DNA of 64,000 nt from Pseudomonas duriflava (lineage in GTDB: Bacteria; Pseudomonadota; Gammaproteobacteria; Pseudomonadales; Pseudomonadaceae), in NCBI RefSeq assembly GCF_007830155.1, contig NZ_VLKY01000004.1, forward strand, positions 62,001 through 126,000, given 5' to 3'. Below are positions 55,898-64,000 of this stretch, in pieces. Made by a program: the position numbers and the translations under genes. Below the pieces are notes generated by a model, which saw only the letters and a list, made by a program, of their open reading frames with translations, was not told the origin of the DNA and searched no databases. The stretch's first letter is position 1; each line of letters starts with the position of its first letter.

Positions 55898-56706
55898 AGC
55901 AGAGGGTATTAACCGCGCTGGCGCTACTACCTATTGCTATAGGCGGCTTCTTTTTTCTGGAAAATGCTTGGTTCGCTGCGTTTATTGGCCTCGTGGTAAC
56001 ACTAGGCGCGTGGGAGTGGGCACGGCTGTCAGGGCTGGTTTCTCAAGCCGCGCGAGCTGCTTACGCTCTGTTTCTTGCCATGCTTCTCTGGATCTGCTGG
56101 AGCTTGCCGCAATTGGCTCTGGCGCTGCTGCCTGTCGCTGCCGCTTGGTGGATCTTTGCAACAGTTTTAGTGATTACTTATCCAAGTACTGCTCACTATT
56201 GGAAGGCAAGCTGGCGCCGTTTGCTCATGGGAGGGGCTATCCTTATCCCGGCTTGGCAGGGCTTGGTGTTGTTAAAGCAATGGCCTTTAGGTAATTGGCT
56301 GATTCTCTCTGTCATGGTTTTGGTGTGGGTGGCTGATATAGGTGCTTACTTTTCCGGTCGTGCATTTGGTAAGCGCAAGCTGGCGCCGCACGTAAGTCCC
56401 GGTAAAAGTTGGGAGGGGCTAGTGGGCGGTTTGCTGGCTAGTCTCGTAATGACGTTGGGAGTAGGGCTCTACCGTGGCTGGGATGCAGACGCTATGGTCA
56501 AAGCCGTAATTGGCGCTACTGTGGTTGTCCTGATTTCTGTAGTTGGAGATCTGACGGAAAGCATGTTTAAACGCAAGGCAGGACTCAAAGATAGCAGTCA
56601 GCTTCTTCCTGGGCATGGTGGGGTGATGGACCGCATTGATAGCCTTACGGCAGCGGTTCCCGTGTTTGCAGTCCTGCTCTGGTGGTCTGGCTGGGGTGTT
56701 ATGTGA
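55891..56706 (+). CDS. cdsA: Phosphatidate cytidylyltransferase
   Basis: Makes CDP-diacylglycerol from phosphatidate and CTP in the inner membrane. 271 residues with about eight transmembrane helices and the CDP-diglyceride synthetase signature region ([12 protein letters not shown], then [34 protein letters not shown] read in parts). Overlaps dxr by 4 bp (GTGA). Confidence 0.95.
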   Translation: MLKQRVLTALALLPIAIGGFFFLENAWFAAFIGLVVTLGAWEWARLSGLVSQAARAAYALFLAMLLWICWSLPQLALALLPVAAAWWIFATVLVITYPSTAHYWKASWRRLLMGGAILIPAWQGLVLLKQWPLGNWLILSVMVLVWVADIGAYFSGRAFGKRKLAPHVSPGKSWEGLVGGLLASLVMTLGVGLYRGWDADAMVKAVIGATVVVLISVVGDLTESMFKRKAGLKDSSQLLPGHGGVMDRIDSLTAAVPVFAVLLWWSGWGVM

Positions 56707-57893
56707 CTTCTCTTCAGCATATTACGGTACTGGGCGCTACCGGTTCGATAGGGCTCAGTACATTGGATGTCGTTGCGCGCCATCCAGATCGCTATACGGT
56801 TTTTGCCTTGACGGCCTATTCCCGCCTTGCTGAACTTGAGCAACTTTGCCATCGATTTCGACCGCATTTTGCCGTAGTTGCTACGGAGGCGGATGCTCGC
56901 TTCCTGTTCAAAAAACTGCAAGCGGAAAATATTCCTACCAAAGTATTATTTGGAGAGTCCGGTCTGATTGAGGTTGCTTCTCATGATGATGTGGATGCTG
57001 TCATGGCGGCCATTGTCGGGGCTGCCGGCTTGTCGCCTACTTTGGCCGCGGTGCGGGCAGGTAAGAAAGTATTGTTGGCTAATAAGGAGGCGCTAGTTAT
57101 GAGCGGCTCCTTGTTCATGCAGGCGGTGCGAACGCATGGTGCTCAGCTCCTCCCTATCGACAGCGAGCATAACGCGATCTTTCAATGTCTGCCCCCGGGA
57201 TATGCGGAAGGGCTTGCTGCGGTTGGTGTAAGGCGTATTTTATTGACTGCGTCTGGAGGGCCTTTTCGTGAAACGCCTGTTGCTCAACTTAGCTCCGTAA
57301 CTCCAGAGCAAGCCTGCGCGCATCCTAACTGGTCGATGGGACGGAAGATTTCGGTTGATTCCGCCACTATGATGAATAAAGGGTTAGAGCTTATTGAGGC
57401 ATGCTGGCTTTTTAATGCAAGTCCTGATCAAGTAGAGGTAGTTATCCATCCGCAAAGCGTTATCCATTCTCTTGTGGACTACGTAGACGGATCAGTATTG
57501 GCTCAATTGGGTAATCCGGATATGCGCACCCCTATCGCCCATGCTTTAGCTTGGCCTGAGCGAATGGAGTCTGGCGTCAGTCCTCTTGATCTTTTTACTG
57601 TTGCCCGGCTGGACTTTCAGGCGCCGGATGAAGTGCGATTCCCTTGTCTTCGTCTGGCTCGGCAGGCTGCTGAAGCTGGCGGTACGGCACCTGCGCTTCT
57701 TAACGCAGCAAACGAAGTGGCCGTAGAGGCTTTCTTGGGAGGGCGTGCCCGATTTGATGAAATACCGGCCATTATTGGGCATGTCCTTGCTTGTGAGGCG
57801 GTGGTTGAAGTAGAAAATCTAGACATGGTCATGCAGGCAGACTGCCGTAGTAGAGAGCTGGCGAAGGCCTGGCTTAATCGCTATGGCCGCTGA
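56703..57893 (+). CDS. dxr: 1-deoxy-D-xylulose-5-phosphate reductoisomerase
   Basis: Second enzyme of the MEP pathway, NADPH-dependent. The GTG at 56703 ([21 protein letters not shown]) fits the family N-terminus and couples to the cdsA stop; an in-frame GTG further upstream (56682) is less likely. NADPH motif GATGSIG, the substrate sites [12 protein letters not shown] and [17 protein letters not shown] are intact. About 396 residues. Confidence 0.96.
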   Translation: MTSLQHITVLGATGSIGLSTLDVVARHPDRYTVFALTAYSRLAELEQLCHRFRPHFAVVATEADARFLFKKLQAENIPTKVLFGESGLIEVASHDDVDAVMAAIVGAAGLSPTLAAVRAGKKVLLANKEALVMSGSLFMQAVRTHGAQLLPIDSEHNAIFQCLPPGYAEGLAAVGVRRILLTASGGPFRETPVAQLSSVTPEQACAHPNWSMGRKISVDSATMMNKGLELIEACWLFNASPDQVEVVIHPQSVIHSLVDYVDGSVLAQLGNPDMRTPIAHALAWPERMESGVSPLDLFTVARLDFQAPDEVRFPCLRLARQAAEAGGTAPALLNAANEVAVEAFLGGRARFDEIPAIIGHVLACEAVVEVENLDMVMQADCRSRELAKAWLNRYGR

Positions 57894-57908
57894 TCGCGGA
57901 GGAGTGTC

Positions 57909-59258
57909 ATGAGCGCGCTTTATATGATCCTAGGGACACTTATTGCCTTGGGGGTTTTGGTTACTATTCATGAGTTCGGGCATTTCTGGGTTGCACGGCG
58001 CTGCGGCGTAAAGGTACTGCGGTTTTCTGTTGGTTTCGGTAAACCGTTACTTCGCTGGCATGATAAACATGGCACTGAATTTGCCGTGGCAGCCATTCCG
58101 CTGGGCGGCTATGTCAAAATGCTTGATGAGCGAGAAGGTAATGTGCCGGAAGAATTGCTTGGTCAGGCGTTTAATCGTAAATCTGTCCAAAAGCGGATCG
58201 CCATCGTGGCTGCAGGGCCGCTCGCTAATTTTCTGCTCGCTGCTGTTTTCTTCTGGTTGCTAGCCATGCTGGGTTCTCAGCAGGTTCGCCCTGTAATAGG
58301 TAATGTGCAGACAGGGAGTTTGGCAGAGCAGGCGGGATTGAGCGCGGGAGAAGAAATCGTTTCTATAGATGGTGAGCCGGTTTTTAGTTGGGGGGACGTC
58401 AATTTGCACCTAGTAAGTCGACTAGGTGAAAGTGGCGCTCTGCAGGTGGAGGGACGAACCAGTGCTTCAGCTGCTTCGATTACACATACCATTACCTTAG
58501 ATGGCTGGCTCAAAGATTCTGATAGCCCTGACCCTATAGGCTCCTTGGGTATTCGTCCCTGGCGCCCAGCCTTACCGCCTATATTAGCCGAGTTGGATCC
58601 TAACGGACCCGCTGCAAGGGCTGGTTTAGAGGCAGGTGACCATATTGTTGCCATTGATGGCATTGCCACCCCTGAATGGCAATATGTTGTCGACCATGTG
58701 CGTGCGAGGCCCGACAAGACAGTCAGTCTGCAAATTGAACGAGATGGCAGTGAGCGCTTTATTACGGTCACATTAGCACGTAGAGGTGACGGTGATGGTG
58801 CAGGCTATCTCGGAGCTGGCGTAAAAGGTGCGGAGTGGCCTGCTGATATGCTACGAGAGGTCAGCTACGGCCCTGTGGCGGCAGTAGGTGAAGGTTTGCA
58901 GCGTACTTGGGCCATGAGTGTGCTGACCCTTGAGTCACTCAAGAAAATGCTGCTTGGGGAACTATCTGTAAAAAACTTGAGTGGGCCGATAACCATTGCT
59001 AAAGTGGCGGGCGCTTCTGCTCAGTCTGGTATCGGGGAGTTTTTGAACTTCTTGGCCTACTTGAGCATAAGCCTTGGGGTTTTGAATCTGCTGCCGGTTC
59101 CGGTTCTCGACGGAGGGCATCTTGTGTTCTATCTCGTCGAGTGGGTTCGCGGACGTCCATTGTCCGAACGCATCCAGGCGTGGGGCATGCAGATTGGAAT
59201 AAGCCTGATCGTAGGTGTCATGTTGCTAGCTCTAGTCAATGACTTAGGGCGCCTGTGA
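57909..59258 (+). CDS. rseP: Site-2 zinc protease RseP (MucP)
   Basis: Intramembrane metalloprotease that cleaves the anti-sigma factor RseA/MucA to release the envelope-stress sigma factor. 449 residues; HEFGH at residues 21-25 in the first membrane helix, two PDZ domains (about 125-200 and 205-290), and NLLPVPVLDGGHL with the third metal ligand in a later helix. Next to bamA, as usual. Confidence 0.95.
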   Translation: MSALYMILGTLIALGVLVTIHEFGHFWVARRCGVKVLRFSVGFGKPLLRWHDKHGTEFAVAAIPLGGYVKMLDEREGNVPEELLGQAFNRKSVQKRIAIVAAGPLANFLLAAVFFWLLAMLGSQQVRPVIGNVQTGSLAEQAGLSAGEEIVSIDGEPVFSWGDVNLHLVSRLGESGALQVEGRTSASAASITHTITLDGWLKDSDSPDPIGSLGIRPWRPALPPILAELDPNGPAARAGLEAGDHIVAIDGIATPEWQYVVDHVRARPDKTVSLQIERDGSERFITVTLARRGDGDGAGYLGAGVKGAEWPADMLREVSYGPVAAVGEGLQRTWAMSVLTLESLKKMLLGELSVKNLSGPITIAKVAGASAQSGIGEFLNFLAYLSISLGVLNLLPVPVLDGGHLVFYLVEWVRGRPLSERIQAWGMQIGISLIVGVMLLALVNDLGRL

Positions 59259-59275
59259 CATGTTGCTGAACGCAT

Positions 59276-59306
59276 AATCTGCCGCCTTTTGCGGCAGATT
59301 GTTTAT
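59276..59306 (+). terminator. Intrinsic terminator between rseP and bamA
   Basis: AATCTGCCGC (59276-59285), loop CTTTT, GCGGCAGATT (59291-59300): a perfect 10-bp stem, followed by GTTTATTTG. It lies 17 bp after the rseP stop and 33 bp before bamA, so bamA probably has its own promoter or receives read-through. Confidence 0.75.
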
Positions 59307-59333
59307 TTGTCAGTTGGAATAAGAAAGGGACTC

Positions 59334-61703
59334 ATGAAACGCTTGCTGCTACCTGCGGTACTAGCCGCGCTGATCACTGGCGAGGTTCACGCCGAGTCCT
59401 TCACCATCTCCGATATTCGTGTCAATGGCCTGCAGCGAGTTTCTGCTGGCAGTGTTTTCGGTGCGCTACCGTTGAATGTGGGAGAAACCATTGACGAGCG
59501 TCGTCTATCCGATGCTACTCGTTCTTTGTTTCGCACAGGATTCTTTCAAGATATTCAGCTAGGCCGCGAAGGCAATGTGTTAGTGGTGAATGTGGTTGAA
59601 AGACCTTCGATTTCAGGTATCAGTATCGAAGGTAACAAGGCCATTTCTGAAGATGATCTGAAGAAAGGCTTGCAGCAGTCAGGCCTTGCCGAAGGTGAGA
59701 TATTCCAGCAGGCTACTCTTGAAGGCGTACGTAATGAGTTGTTACGCCAATACGTTGCTCAAGGCCGGTATTCAGCCAGTATAGAGACTGAGGTTATTCC
59801 TCAGCCACGTAATCGTGTTCAGTTGAAAATCAATATCAACGAAGGCAAAGTGGCAACCATTTCCCAAGTCAACGTGGTTGGTAATAACGTATTCCCTGAA
59901 CAAGACCTTGTTGATCTGTTCGAGCTGAAGAAGAGCAACCTGTTTTCCTTCTTCAAAAACGACGATAAATATTCCCGCGAGAAGCTATCAGGTGATCTTG
60001 AACGCCTGCGCTCCTATTATTTAGATCGCGGTTATATCAACATGGATATTACATCCACCCAAGTTTCCATTACGCCAGATAAAAAGCACGTTTATATAAC
60101 TGTTAATATAAACGAAGGTGAGCGCTATACCGTTCGTGAGGTCAAGCTTTCTGGCGAGCTCAAGGTTCCAGAAGAAGAAGTCCGCAAATTAATGCTTGTT
60201 CAGGAAGGACAAGTCTTTTCTCGCAAGGTTATGACTGAAACGTCTGACCTCATTACGCGTCGGCTAGGCAATGAAGGTTACACCTTTGCTAACGTAAACG
60301 GCGTACCTGAGCCCCATGACGATGATCATACCGTGTCGCTGACCTTCGTTATTGACCCGGGTAAGCGTGCCTATGTTAATCGAATCAATTTCCGTGGTAA
60401 TACCAAGACGGAAGATGAGGTGCTGCGGCGTGAAATGCGTCAGATGGAAGGTGGCTGGGCTTCTACCTACCTTATCGATCAGTCTAAAACACGTTTAGAG
60501 CGTCTTGGGTATTTCAAGGATGTTAACGTCGAAACGCCCCAGGTGCCTGGCACTGATGATCAAGTAGATGTTAATTACACAGTCGAAGAGCAGCCGTCGG
60601 GCTCTATTACCGCTAGCGTTGGCTTCGCGCAAAGTGCCGGCCTGATTCTGGGCGGCTCAATTAGCCAGAACAATTTCTTGGGTAGCGGTAACCGTGTAAG
60701 TGTAGGTCTGACGCGTAGCCAATATCAGACACGCTACAACTTTAGTTTTACTGATCCTTATTGGACCGAGGATGGTATAAGTCTAGGGTACAATGCGTTC
60801 TATCGCTCCACGGACTATGATGAATATGAGACCGATGTTTCTTCTTATTCAATCAACAGTTTTGGTGCAGGCATCAATTTTGGTTATCCGATTAACGAGA
60901 CCTCTCGACTAACCTTTGGTACGAGTATTCAGCGTGATGAGATCGATCCGAACGCTTATACAGTAGACGAGATCTATAAGTTTATTGAGCAGGAAGGCGA
61001 TAATTTTACCAACTTCAAGGCTTCGATAGGGTGGTCTGAGTCAACCTTGAATAAGGGGGTTTTGGCTACTCGTGGCCATTCGCAAAGTCTCTCCCTTGAA
61101 GCCACGATTCCTGGCAGCGATCTGAATTACTACAAGGTCGACTATCGTGGTCAACTCTTTGCGAGTCTGACTCAAAATACCGCACTTCGTTTCCACACTG
61201 AGTTGGGGTATGGAGACGGCTATGGTTCCACCAGCAGTCTACCGTTCTACGAAAATTATTATGCAGGCGGTTTCAATTCTGTTCGTGGCTTCGAAGATAG
61301 CAGCTTAGGGCCGCGTAGTACGCCTGCAAGTGGCACTACATATGCGGCACAAGGGCAAAAATACGATTCGGATAGAGATGGTGAAGCTTTTGGCGGTAAC
61401 GTCCTAATTACAGGAGGCGTGGAATACCTATTCCCTATGCCTTTCGTCAAAGATCAACGGCAGTTGCGAACTGTATTGTTCTGGGACGTCGGAAGCGTAT
61501 TTGACACCAATTGCCAGCTAATCAATAGCGAAAGCTCCAGTTGTAATAAAGTCAGCTTCTCCAATATGGCTAGCTCAGTTGGTGTCGGGTTGACATGGGT
61601 TACAGCCTTAGGGCCGCTGAGCTTTAGTTTGGGCATGCCGATTAAGAAGCCAGATAATGCCGATACACAAATATTCCAGTTCTCGCTGGGACAAACGTTC
61701 TAA
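59334..61703 (+). CDS. bamA: Outer membrane protein assembly factor BamA
   Basis: Omp85 barrel that folds and inserts outer-membrane proteins. 789 residues from ATG 59334 (MKRLLLPAVLAALITGEVHA signal peptide); the open frame upstream to 59289 lacks a signal sequence. Five POTRA domains (about 22-420) and the 16-strand barrel with the conserved RGF-type region (GFNSVRGFEDSSLGPR) and a C-terminal Phe (FSLGQTF). Partner BamB is encoded at 4947-6089. Confidence 0.96.
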   Translation: MKRLLLPAVLAALITGEVHAESFTISDIRVNGLQRVSAGSVFGALPLNVGETIDERRLSDATRSLFRTGFFQDIQLGREGNVLVVNVVERPSISGISIEGNKAISEDDLKKGLQQSGLAEGEIFQQATLEGVRNELLRQYVAQGRYSASIETEVIPQPRNRVQLKININEGKVATISQVNVVGNNVFPEQDLVDLFELKKSNLFSFFKNDDKYSREKLSGDLERLRSYYLDRGYINMDITSTQVSITPDKKHVYITVNINEGERYTVREVKLSGELKVPEEEVRKLMLVQEGQVFSRKVMTETSDLITRRLGNEGYTFANVNGVPEPHDDDHTVSLTFVIDPGKRAYVNRINFRGNTKTEDEVLRREMRQMEGGWASTYLIDQSKTRLERLGYFKDVNVETPQVPGTDDQVDVNYTVEEQPSGSITASVGFAQSAGLILGGSISQNNFLGSGNRVSVGLTRSQYQTRYNFSFTDPYWTEDGISLGYNAFYRSTDYDEYETDVSSYSINSFGAGINFGYPINETSRLTFGTSIQRDEIDPNAYTVDEIYKFIEQEGDNFTNFKASIGWSESTLNKGVLATRGHSQSLSLEATIPGSDLNYYKVDYRGQLFASLTQNTALRFHTELGYGDGYGSTSSLPFYENYYAGGFNSVRGFEDSSLGPRSTPASGTTYAAQGQKYDSDRDGEAFGGNVLITGGVEYLFPMPFVKDQRQLRTVLFWDVGSVFDTNCQLINSESSSCNKVSFSNMASSVGVGLTWVTALGPLSFSLGMPIKKPDNADTQIFQFSLGQTF

Positions 61704-61744
61704 TCGATCCAACACTACGTCGCGTTTTAACGCAGGAGTGCATT

Positions 61745-62248
61745 GTGCGTAAGTTCTTTCGTTTCGCTCTGATCACCGCAGCGGTTATAGCTACCCCAGC
61801 ATTTGCCGAGATGAAAATTGCGGTGCTCAACTATCAAATGGCACTCTTGGAATCCGATGCGGCTAAAAAATATGCTGTTGATGCTGAAAAGAAATTTGGC
61901 CCTCAGCTGAACAAGCTCAAGACATTAGAAAGTGATGCAAAGAGCATTCAAAACCGTTTGGCCTCTTCGGGAGATAAACTCAAGCAGGCTGAGCGGGAGC
62001 GTCTTGAGTTAGATTTCAAGCAGAAGGCACGTGATTTCCAATTCCAGTCCAAAGAGCTAAATGAGTCGAAGGCAGCTGCTGATCGCGACATGCTCAAACA
62101 GCTCAAGCCTAAACTGGACAAGGCTGTTGAAGATGTTCTGAAAAAGGGTAACTACGATATTGTTATCGAGCGTGGTGCAGTGGTTGATGTTAAGCCTCAG
62201 TACGACATTACACGCGAAGTTATTGAGCGGATGAACCAGAACCGCTAA
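61745..62248 (+). CDS. skp: Periplasmic chaperone Skp/OmpH
   Basis: Holds unfolded outer-membrane proteins in the periplasm for BAM. 167 residues; signal peptide 1-21 ([21 protein letters not shown]), then the Skp domain with a long coiled coil (about 45-130) rich in Lys, Glu and Leu. GTG start at 61745 preceded by CAGGAG. Its stop overlaps the lpxD ATG by one base. Confidence 0.92.
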   Translation: MRKFFRFALITAAVIATPAFAEMKIAVLNYQMALLESDAAKKYAVDAEKKFGPQLNKLKTLESDAKSIQNRLASSGDKLKQAERERLELDFKQKARDFQFQSKELNESKAAADRDMLKQLKPKLDKAVEDVLKKGNYDIVIERGAVVDVKPQYDITREVIERMNQNR

Positions 62249-63312
62249 TGATGAGCTTGCCTACGTTCACACTTCAGCAGTTGGCTGATCGCCTTGGAGC
62301 CGAACTCCGGGGTAGTCCAGAGATAAGTATTACTGGTCTTGCTACATTGCAGGAAGCGGGCCCTGGCCAATTAAGCTTTTTAGCTAATGCCCAGTATCGT
62401 CGTTTTCTGAGCGAGACCAGAGCTACTGCTGTTCTACTTACTTCTGCTGATGCGCAAGGCTATTCTGGCAATGCGCTGGTTATTAGCAATCCGTATCTGG
62501 CTTATGCTCAGCTATCGCATCTTTTTGACCGTAAGCCCAAGGGTATGCCTGGTATTCATCCGACTGCCTGCATTGCTGAAGATGCTTTTATCGATGCTTC
62601 GGCAAGCATTGGTCCGTACGCGGTTATTGAAAAAGAAGCTTACATTGCCTCAGGTGTTACTATCGGAGCCCATTGCGTGATTGGTGCGCGTAGCCGGATC
62701 GGTGAAAACGGTTGGCTAGCGCCTCGTGTCACGCTATACCACGATGTCCATATTGGACAGCGTGTGGTCATCCAATCGGGCGCGGTCATTGGGGGAGAAG
62801 GATTCGGCTTCGCCAATCATCAAGGCACTTGGCAGAAGATTGCCCAGTTGGGTGGTGTTACGATTGGTGATGATGTAGAGATCGGTGCAAATACAACGAT
62901 TGATCGTGGTGCGCTAGCAAATACGCTCATCAGTAACGGTGTCAAGCTCGATAACCAAATCATGATCGCACATAACGTCCAGGTTGGTGAGCATACAGCC
63001 ATGGCGGCGTGTGTAGGCATTTCCGGTAGTACAAAGATTGGTCGGCACTGTACGATTGCCGGCGGCGTCGGCATGGTTGGTCATATTGAAGTATGTGACA
63101 ACGTATTTGTTACAGGCATGACCATGGTTACTCGCTCAATTACCGAGCCTGGTGCCTATTCTTCTGGTACCGCCATGCAGCCTGCGGCTGAATGGAAGAA
63201 AAGTGCGGCTAGAATCCGTCATCTGGATGATATGGCCCGACGTTTGCGGCTTCTCGAAAAAAAGATGGCTGCCGTGACCTTACAGGACGACGCTGCTTCT
63301 GATGCAGTGTAA
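62248..63312 (+). CDS. lpxD: UDP-3-O-(3-hydroxyacyl)glucosamine N-acyltransferase
   Basis: Lipid A biosynthesis, third step. 354 residues; N-terminal uridine-binding domain ([14 protein letters not shown]), left-handed beta-helix with hexapeptide repeats ([20 protein letters not shown]), the catalytic His in [16 protein letters not shown], and a C-terminal helix. Two in-frame ATGs (62248 and 62251) are adjacent. Confidence 0.96.
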   Translation: MMSLPTFTLQQLADRLGAELRGSPEISITGLATLQEAGPGQLSFLANAQYRRFLSETRATAVLLTSADAQGYSGNALVISNPYLAYAQLSHLFDRKPKGMPGIHPTACIAEDAFIDASASIGPYAVIEKEAYIASGVTIGAHCVIGARSRIGENGWLAPRVTLYHDVHIGQRVVIQSGAVIGGEGFGFANHQGTWQKIAQLGGVTIGDDVEIGANTTIDRGALANTLISNGVKLDNQIMIAHNVQVGEHTAMAACVGISGSTKIGRHCTIAGGVGMVGHIEVCDNVFVTGMTMVTRSITEPGAYSSGTAMQPAAEWKKSAARIRHLDDMARRLRLLEKKMAAVTLQDDAASDAV

Positions 63313-63354
63313 CGCATCGAGCGTTTCCTTTTTATTGAACAGGCCTCTCCAGAC

Positions 63355-63795
63355 ATGATGGACATTAACGAGATTCGCGAATACCTGCCTCACCGCTATC
63401 CTTTCCTGCTAGTGGATAGGGTGGTGGAGCTGGACATTGAAGGCAAGCGCATTCGTGCTTATAAAAATGTCAGCATCAACGAGCCTTTTTTTAACGGTCA
63501 TTTTCCACAACATCCGATTATGCCCGGTGTTCTCATTATTGAAGCTATGGCTCAGGCAGCAGGGATCCTGGGTTTCAAGATGATGGACTCATCACCAGCC
63601 GAAGGGACGCTCTATTATTTCGTCGGGTCCGATAATTTACGTTTTCGGCAGCCTGTATTACCGGGGGACCAATTACAACTGGAAGCGCGCTTCGTCAGCT
63701 CTAAGCGTGGTATTTGGAAGTTCGATTGCCAAGCAACTGTAGACGATAAAGCAGTATGTTCGGCTGAAATCATTTGTGCGGAACGCAAACTATGA
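63355..63795 (+). CDS. fabZ: 3-hydroxyacyl-ACP dehydratase FabZ
   Basis: Dehydrates 3-hydroxyacyl-ACP in fatty acid synthesis, competing with LpxA and LpxD for the same acyl chains. 146 residues; hotdog fold with catalytic His49 ([12 protein letters not shown]) and Glu63 (IIEAMAQ). ATG at 63355 or 63358. Overlaps lpxA by 4 bp (ATGA). Confidence 0.97.
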   Translation: MMDINEIREYLPHRYPFLLVDRVVELDIEGKRIRAYKNVSINEPFFNGHFPQHPIMPGVLIIEAMAQAAGILGFKMMDSSPAEGTLYYFVGSDNLRFRQPVLPGDQLQLEARFVSSKRGIWKFDCQATVDDKAVCSAEIICAERKL

Positions 63796-64000
63796 GTTTG
63801 ATCGACCCCAGGGCGATCATTGAACCGGGAGCCAAGCTGGCTGACGATGTTCAGGTTGGTCCATGGTCCATAGTGGGCGCAAATGTTGAGGTGGGGGAAG
63901 GAACCGTTATCGGTCCTCACGTCGTACTACGCGGCCCTACTATCATTGGTAAGCAAAATCGTATTTATCAATTCTCAACGGTAGGTGAGGATACGCCTGA
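63792..64000 (+). CDS. lpxA: UDP-N-acetylglucosamine acyltransferase LpxA (3' end outside window)
   Basis: First enzyme of lipid A synthesis. Only the first 69 codons are present: [20 protein letters not shown] (start) and the beginning of the beta-helix with hexapeptide repeats. ATG 63792 overlaps the fabZ stop. The gene runs off the window edge. Confidence 0.93.
   Translation, partial: MSLIDPRAIIEPGAKLADDVQVGPWSIVGANVEVGEGTVIGPHVVLRGPTIIGKQNRIYQFSTVGEDTP

Overview
The window reads as a chromosomal segment of a Pseudomonas-type gammaproteobacterium (family Pseudomonadaceae). The protein sequences of PilF, IspG, HisS, Der, XseA, GuaA, GlnD and the rpsB-tsf-pyrH-frr block resemble the Pseudomonas versions closely, and gene order follows Pseudomonas chromosomes in several blocks (pilF-rodZ-ispG-hisS-yfgM-bamB-der; guaA-multicopper oxidase-tadA; dapD-sufS-sufE; map-glnD-dapC divergent from rpsB-tsf-pyrH-frr-uppS-cdsA-dxr-rseP-bamA-skp-lpxD-fabZ-lpxA). 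Base composition by eye is moderate for this group, which would fit a lower-GC Pseudomonas; this was not computed and the species is not assigned. No rRNA, tRNA, insertion sequence, prophage or CRISPR array was seen.

Layout. 1-9753: housekeeping block (pilus pilotin, cell-shape protein, isoprenoid and histidyl-tRNA synthesis, outer-membrane assembly, ribosome GTPase, methionine salvage aminotransferase plus omega-amidase). 9871-16208: a ketone-body / short-chain 3-hydroxyacid module, namely a frameshifted 3-hydroxyacyl-CoA dehydrogenase, a sigma-54-dependent activator, then 3-hydroxybutyrate dehydrogenase, both CoA-transferase subunits and a thiolase, preceded by a good sigma-54 promoter and activator-like palindromes. 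16321-24659: mixed accessory genes, including a XenA-type ene-reductase divergent from an OhrR-like repressor with a perfect operator between them, a secreted nuclease, an M23 peptidase, a frameshifted GrxB and xseA. 24682-26805: Fur-box-preceded TonB siderophore receptor. 27028-30174: guaB-guaA. 30227-34528: a partial Weimberg (oxidative pentose) module, xylD-xylX with a divergent LacI regulator and paired operators, lying between guaA and the multicopper oxidase where Pseudomonas chromosomes are normally contiguous. 34661-41325: multicopper oxidase, tadA, DUF72, sufE-sufS, dapD, LysE exporter, ArsC-like protein. 41501-46902: a cytosolic NUC1-type endonuclease, a haem-oxygenase-like diiron protein and a HemK-like methyltransferase, then a Na+/H+ antiporter. 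46907-51607: dapC, glnD, map. 51884-64000: translation and envelope biogenesis (rpsB to lpxA, the last cut by the window edge).

The least explained parts are the endonuclease / diiron-protein / methyltransferase trio (41501-45081), whose middle gene is flanked on both sides by hairpins sharing one arm sequence; the sigma-54 control region at 12241-12801 with a structured leader and a small unrecognised ORF; and the two single-base frameshifts (about 10039 and 22051), which are either recent pseudogenes or base-calling errors.
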